From NCBI GenBank assembly GCA_019090455.1, contig JAHRWA010000083.1, positions 1-64,000 of the forward strand: 64,000 nt of DNA, given 5' to 3'. The stretch comes from Pseudomonadales bacterium. Lineage in GTDB: Bacteria; Pseudomonadota; Gammaproteobacteria; Pseudomonadales; DC-out160. Position numbers and translations under genes: made by a program. Below are positions 60,940-64,000 of this stretch, piece after piece. The number at the start of each line of letters is the position of its first letter. Position 1 is the first letter of the stretch. Under the pieces are notes generated by a model. That model was not told the DNA's origin. It made no database searches and worked only from the letters and a program-made list of their open reading frames with translations.

Positions 60940-62082
60940 ATGAAGAACCCATTTGATACTGAAGAACGAATCGCATTTCGCGAAACCATGAGACGTTATG
61001 TTGAGAAAGAATTAAAACCTTATGCTAATGAATGGGATGAAGCCGGTGATTTTCCCTGGCGCATTCATGAAGAAGTGGGGGCATTGGGCTTTTTCGGGTT
61101 CGGAGTTAGTGAAAAATACGGCGGATTAGGTTTCGATGATGCTTTTATGCGAGCGCAAGCCGGAATTGAGTTTGCACAGTGTGGAGCGAACGGAATTGTA
61201 GCTGGTGTCAGTGGTCGCAGCATATCCATCGGGATACTTCAGAAATTAGGCAGTGAAGAAATAAAAGATAAAGTGTTAACCGAGGTTGTCTCTGGTCGCA
61301 AAGGCTCCTCTCTTGCGATAACGGAACCCTCAGGTGGTTCTGATGTGGCCAATTTAAAAACCACTGCCGTTCGTGATGGCGACGATTATGTACTCAATGG
61401 CTCCAAGACTTTTATAACGGGCGCGGTTAAAGGCGATTATTTTGTTGTTGGTGCGCGTACCGGTGGACCTGGCATAGGCGGAATTTCTCTGTTTTTCTTA
61501 GAAAAAGGGACTCCAGGTTTTACCGTGACGGCTATGGAGAAAAAAATGGGTTGGTGGTGTTCAGATCAAGGAAACTTGTATTTTGATAATTGCCGAATTC
61601 CCGCAAAGCATCTGATGGGAGTTGAAAACAAAGGCTTCCTCGCTATCATGAATAACTTTAATAATGAGCGACTCGGTCTGGCCGCACAGGCGTTAGGAAT
61701 GATGAAGGTCTGCTTAGATGAATCCGTTGCGTATGCCAAAGAGAGAGAAACCTTTGGTAAGCCTTTACTGCAACACCAAGTCATTCGTCATAAAATTGCG
61801 GATATGTCAGCACAAGTCGATTCCATTGAAGCCTATATCAATCAAGTGTGCTGGCTAATGAATGAAGGCGAAACTCCGGTGGCTGAAATCTGTAAATTAA
61901 AATTCACCGCATCCAAAGCCTTGGAATATTGTGCCAGTGAAGCCATGCAAATATGGGGTGGAGCGGCGTATATGCGAGGCAACTTGATCGAACGGATTTA
62001 TCGTGAAGTCAAAATTGTTTCTATTGGCGGTGGCTCTGAAGAAATTATGCGTGATTTGGCCGTTAGACAAATGGGGCTCTAA
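60940..62082 (+). CDS. Acyl-CoA dehydrogenase, citronellyl-CoA dehydrogenase-like
   Basis: An ACAD of 380 aa. LAITEPSGGSDVANLKT and YVLNGSKTFITGA are the flavin and substrate segments. The helix-G glutamate E243 in NNERLGLAAQ is the likely base, as in isovaleryl-CoA dehydrogenase and citronellyl-CoA dehydrogenase AtuD, while the C-terminal position reads SIGGGSEEIM instead of YEGTS. In this atu-like setting, oxidation of citronellyl-CoA to geranyl-CoA is the favoured role; other branched substrates are possible. Confidence 0.85.
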   Translation: MKNPFDTEERIAFRETMRRYVEKELKPYANEWDEAGDFPWRIHEEVGALGFFGFGVSEKYGGLGFDDAFMRAQAGIEFAQCGANGIVAGVSGRSISIGILQKLGSEEIKDKVLTEVVSGRKGSSLAITEPSGGSDVANLKTTAVRDGDDYVLNGSKTFITGAVKGDYFVVGARTGGPGIGGISLFFLEKGTPGFTVTAMEKKMGWWCSDQGNLYFDNCRIPAKHLMGVENKGFLAIMNNFNNERLGLAAQALGMMKVCLDESVAYAKERETFGKPLLQHQVIRHKIADMSAQVDSIEAYINQVCWLMNEGETPVAEICKLKFTASKALEYCASEAMQIWGGAAYMRGNLIERIYREVKIVSIGGGSEEIMRDLAVRQMGL

Positions 62083-62387
62083 CTTAAAGTTGTGGCTCTA
62101 TTTATATGTGAGGCTCCAGCAGTGCTTTAAAGTGTAATGATATTTTTACATGATTCCCGGGTTAATTTCTTTTTCCACGATGAATAGGAATTAAGAAATT
62201 AACCAGGGGTTTTTCGTTTATCCTAACTGATTCGAGTCCGAATCCCTTCCGATCAATCTACCTAGTTTTATTCTTACTTATTAGTAGCTTACATTTCTAT
62301 CAGCCCTATTCAATATTGACGTCGCGACTCTTGCCGGAGCATACTGGAAATACGTTAATTTGTTCTGATATGAATGGAATCGAAACT
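62083..62387. other. 305-base spacer before the BVMO gene
   Basis: It holds a 12-bp stem GGTTAATTTCTT/AAGAAATTAACC (62160-62171, 62193-62204) with a 21-nt loop followed by GGGGTTTTT, a possible terminator of the ACAD gene. The remainder shows no gene. Confidence 0.5.
62160..62215 (+). terminator. Possible terminator of the ACAD gene
   Basis: The 12-bp stem GGTTAATTTCTT/AAGAAATTAACC with a 21-nt loop is followed by AGGGGTTTTTCG. The stem is AT-rich, so it is weaker than the other terminators here. Confidence 0.5.
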
Positions 62388-64000
62388 ATGGGTGAAACAG
62401 CCGAATCAACCAAAAAAGAGGTCGCAACTTCAGCATTAGGCGACTTCAGTCCCACCGATACAAAAAATCAACAACCGCAGGAATATTACGACAAGATTAA
62501 GCAGCGATTTGCCGATGAAAGAGATCTTCGTCTTAAATATAGGCCCGAAGGTACTAAACAATTTAATTCTGAATTTGATGGAGGGTTAGAGCGCTTTGGA
62601 GAAGACTCCTATACGCGAGAAGTTAAACCGCGTGAGGGAATGACGGATACCGTTGAAGTACTTTTTATTGGTGGTGGTTTTTCCGCGCTACTAACGGCTT
62701 CTAAACTGAGAGATAAAGGTGTCGAGAAAATTCGAATTGTAGAACGAGGCGCTGATGTAGGCGGGACTTGGTATTGGAATCGTTATCCCGGTGCAGCATG
62801 TGATGTGGTCTCTTATGATTATTTACCGTTGTTAGATGAAATGGATTACGTGCCAAGAGAACGATATGCCAAGGCACCGGAAATATTTGAGCATTGCCAA
62901 AATATTGCCAAGCAATACGACTTATACAAACTCGCGGTTTTTCAAACTACAGTCACCCAAACGCTCTGGCATGAAGAAGAGCAATTGTGGCATATCAAAA
63001 CAGATCGCGGTGATCACATGAAAGCGAAGTTTGTCATCTGTGCCAATGGCCCCATGTCGAAACCCAAGTTAGCGAGATTCAACGGCATCGAAAAGTTCAA
63101 GGGCCACTCCTTTCATACGGGTCGTTGGGATTACGATTATTGCGGTGACAATCTTGAAAATCTGCCTGATAAAAAAGTGGCGATTATCGGTACGGGAGCC
63201 ACAGCAGTACAAGCCGTCCCTAAGCTTGCGGAACAGGCAAAAGAATTATATGTCTTTCAACGTACTCCCTCTGCAATCGATATTCGAAAAGATTGGCCAA
63301 CAGATCCCAATTGGGCTCGCAAGTTGAAGCCGGGATGGCAAGCTAAGCGGCGTCAAAAAACGATAGATGGCCCGCAAATGACTGAGGAGCAATTGGCGAA
63401 GCGGTCTGAATTTTCCAAGGAAGAGAAGTTGCGTCGTCAGGAGAATGCCAACATCGATTATATGATGTGGCTACATAAGCGCGTTGAAGCCATTGTCGAT
63501 GATAAGGACACAGCAGATTCACTAAAACCTTGGTATATGTTTATGTGCAAGCGGCCCTGCTTTCATGAAGATTATTTGCCTGCGTTCAATAAGCCCAATG
63601 TGCATCTTGTGGATACAAGAGGTCAGGGTGTCAGTGAAATAACCGAGGCCGGTCCCGTTTTTGATGGAGAGTTATATGATGTCGATTTGATTATCTATGC
63701 CACGGGGTTTGAGGTACAAAAAACGGGGATATATAATCAAATAGTGGGCCAAAATGACAAAGAGATAAATGATTATTATAGCGATGGAATACGCACTCTT
63801 TTTGGTATTCACTCACACGGTTATCCTAATCTCTATATCATGGCGGGCTATCAAGCGTCCTTTCAGTTCAATATCACCGATGTATTGTCTGTACAGGGTG
63901 GACACATTGCTGAATGCATAGATTATGCGCGTAAAAATGAGTATTCATCTATCGAGATCACACCAGAAATTGAAAACTGGTGGGTAGAGGAAGTGATCAA
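62388..64000 (+). CDS. Baeyer-Villiger/FAD monooxygenase, 3'-truncated by window end
   Basis: An open frame of about 537 codons with no stop before the window end. It has the first FAD-binding segment VLFIGGGFSALLTASKLR (the last Gly of GxGxxG is Ala), the GGTWYWNRYPGAACD motif, the BVMO fingerprint FKGHSFHTGRWDYD (FxGxxxHxxxW), and a second nucleotide motif AIIGTGATAVQAVP for NADPH. It would insert oxygen next to a carbonyl, giving an ester or lactone. ATG at 62388 is chosen (GGAA upstream); 62370 is possible. Its placement after the ACAD and PECR-type SDR suggests a terpenoid or steroid ring ketone. Confidence 0.88.
   Translation, partial: MGETAESTKKEVATSALGDFSPTDTKNQQPQEYYDKIKQRFADERDLRLKYRPEGTKQFNSEFDGGLERFGEDSYTREVKPREGMTDTVEVLFIGGGFSALLTASKLRDKGVEKIRIVERGADVGGTWYWNRYPGAACDVVSYDYLPLLDEMDYVPRERYAKAPEIFEHCQNIAKQYDLYKLAVFQTTVTQTLWHEEEQLWHIKTDRGDHMKAKFVICANGPMSKPKLARFNGIEKFKGHSFHTGRWDYDYCGDNLENLPDKKVAIIGTGATAVQAVPKLAEQAKELYVFQRTPSAIDIRKDWPTDPNWARKLKPGWQAKRRQKTIDGPQMTEEQLAKRSEFSKEEKLRRQENANIDYMMWLHKRVEAIVDDKDTADSLKPWYMFMCKRPCFHEDYLPAFNKPNVHLVDTRGQGVSEITEAGPVFDGELYDVDLIIYATGFEVQKTGIYNQIVGQNDKEINDYYSDGIRTLFGIHSHGYPNLYIMAGYQASFQFNITDVLSVQGGHIAECIDYARKNEYSSIEITPEIENWWVEEVI

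Noticed and set aside
62836-63327. Two short plus-strand frames of 60-61 codons
   Set aside because: Out-of-frame shadows within the Baeyer-Villiger monooxygenase gene.
2752-64000. Insertion sequence, prophage or integrase genes
   Set aside because: I found no transposase, integrase, terminal inverted repeats or phage structural genes in any frame.

Overview
This is a 64 kb piece of a draft assembly, probably from a marine gammaproteobacterium of about 45% G+C (estimated by eye). The grounds are gammaproteobacterial housekeeping genes (rraA, bolA, folB/folK, slyD, glpE, DUF1244), a LiuR-controlled leucine operon, and a very high density of acyl-CoA dehydrogenases, SDRs, CoA-transferases and biotin-dependent carboxylases. 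A Spongiibacteraceae/Cellvibrionales-type degrader is the best guess from content and is inference only. Bases 1-60 are not genomic: they are an Illumina Nextera i5 adapter, so the contig truly begins at base 61, inside a repeat-protein gene.

Layout. (1) 61-2638: 3' part of a large adhesin-like protein with Big_9/cadherin-like repeats. (2) 2752-11153, minus strand: LiuR-regulated catabolic operon (LiuR, MCC beta, MCC alpha, HMG-CoA lyase, 3-oxoacid CoA-transferase A and B, ACSF3-like acyl-CoA synthetase). An 18-bp perfect palindrome upstream is the likely LiuR operator. liuA and liuC are missing. (3) 11590-22.7 kb: an outer-membrane barrel protein, a hybrid histidine kinase, rraA, mdh, bolA, a hotdog thioesterase, the folB-folK pair facing a folM-like reductase, and a noncoding stretch with a DnaA-box cluster. 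(4) 22.9-44 kb: TRAP-type permease, SlyD, GST, a thiolase plus a KAS-III-fold/OB-fold partner, hydrolases, several SDRs, glpE, a glutaredoxin, a DTW-domain enzyme, an HD protein, a lipoprotein serine hydrolase, a crotonase, a nitronate-monooxygenase-like flavoprotein and an aldo-keto reductase. (5) 44.1-64 kb: catabolic island with a tandem-fused family III CoA-transferase, an MFE-2-like SDR, three acyl-CoA dehydrogenases, AtuA-, AtuC- and AtuF-like proteins (acyclic terpene utilisation), a GlyGly-CTERM surface protein, a PECR/DECR-like SDR and a 3'-truncated Baeyer-Villiger monooxygenase.

How it fits together. In the known Atu pathway, geranyl-CoA carboxylase (AtuC/AtuF) and AtuA process citronellyl/geranyl-CoA to 3-methylcrotonyl-CoA, which the Liu enzymes (MCC, HMG-CoA lyase, acetoacetate CoA-transferase) convert to acetyl-CoA. 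Both halves lie on this contig about 40 kb apart, so the genome plausibly degrades acyclic isoprenoids or related methyl-branched compounds. The neighbouring CoA-transferase, the unusual dehydrogenases and the BVMO suggest a wider terpenoid or steroid-like substrate range.

A feature outside ordinary annotation is that many intergenic spacers hold degenerate short tandem repeats (units of 7-24 bp, 2-6 copies, each different), often beginning at a stop codon. The most striking is six perfect CCCAAAA heptamers just upstream of a crotonase gene, which gives a G-quadruplex-capable minus strand.
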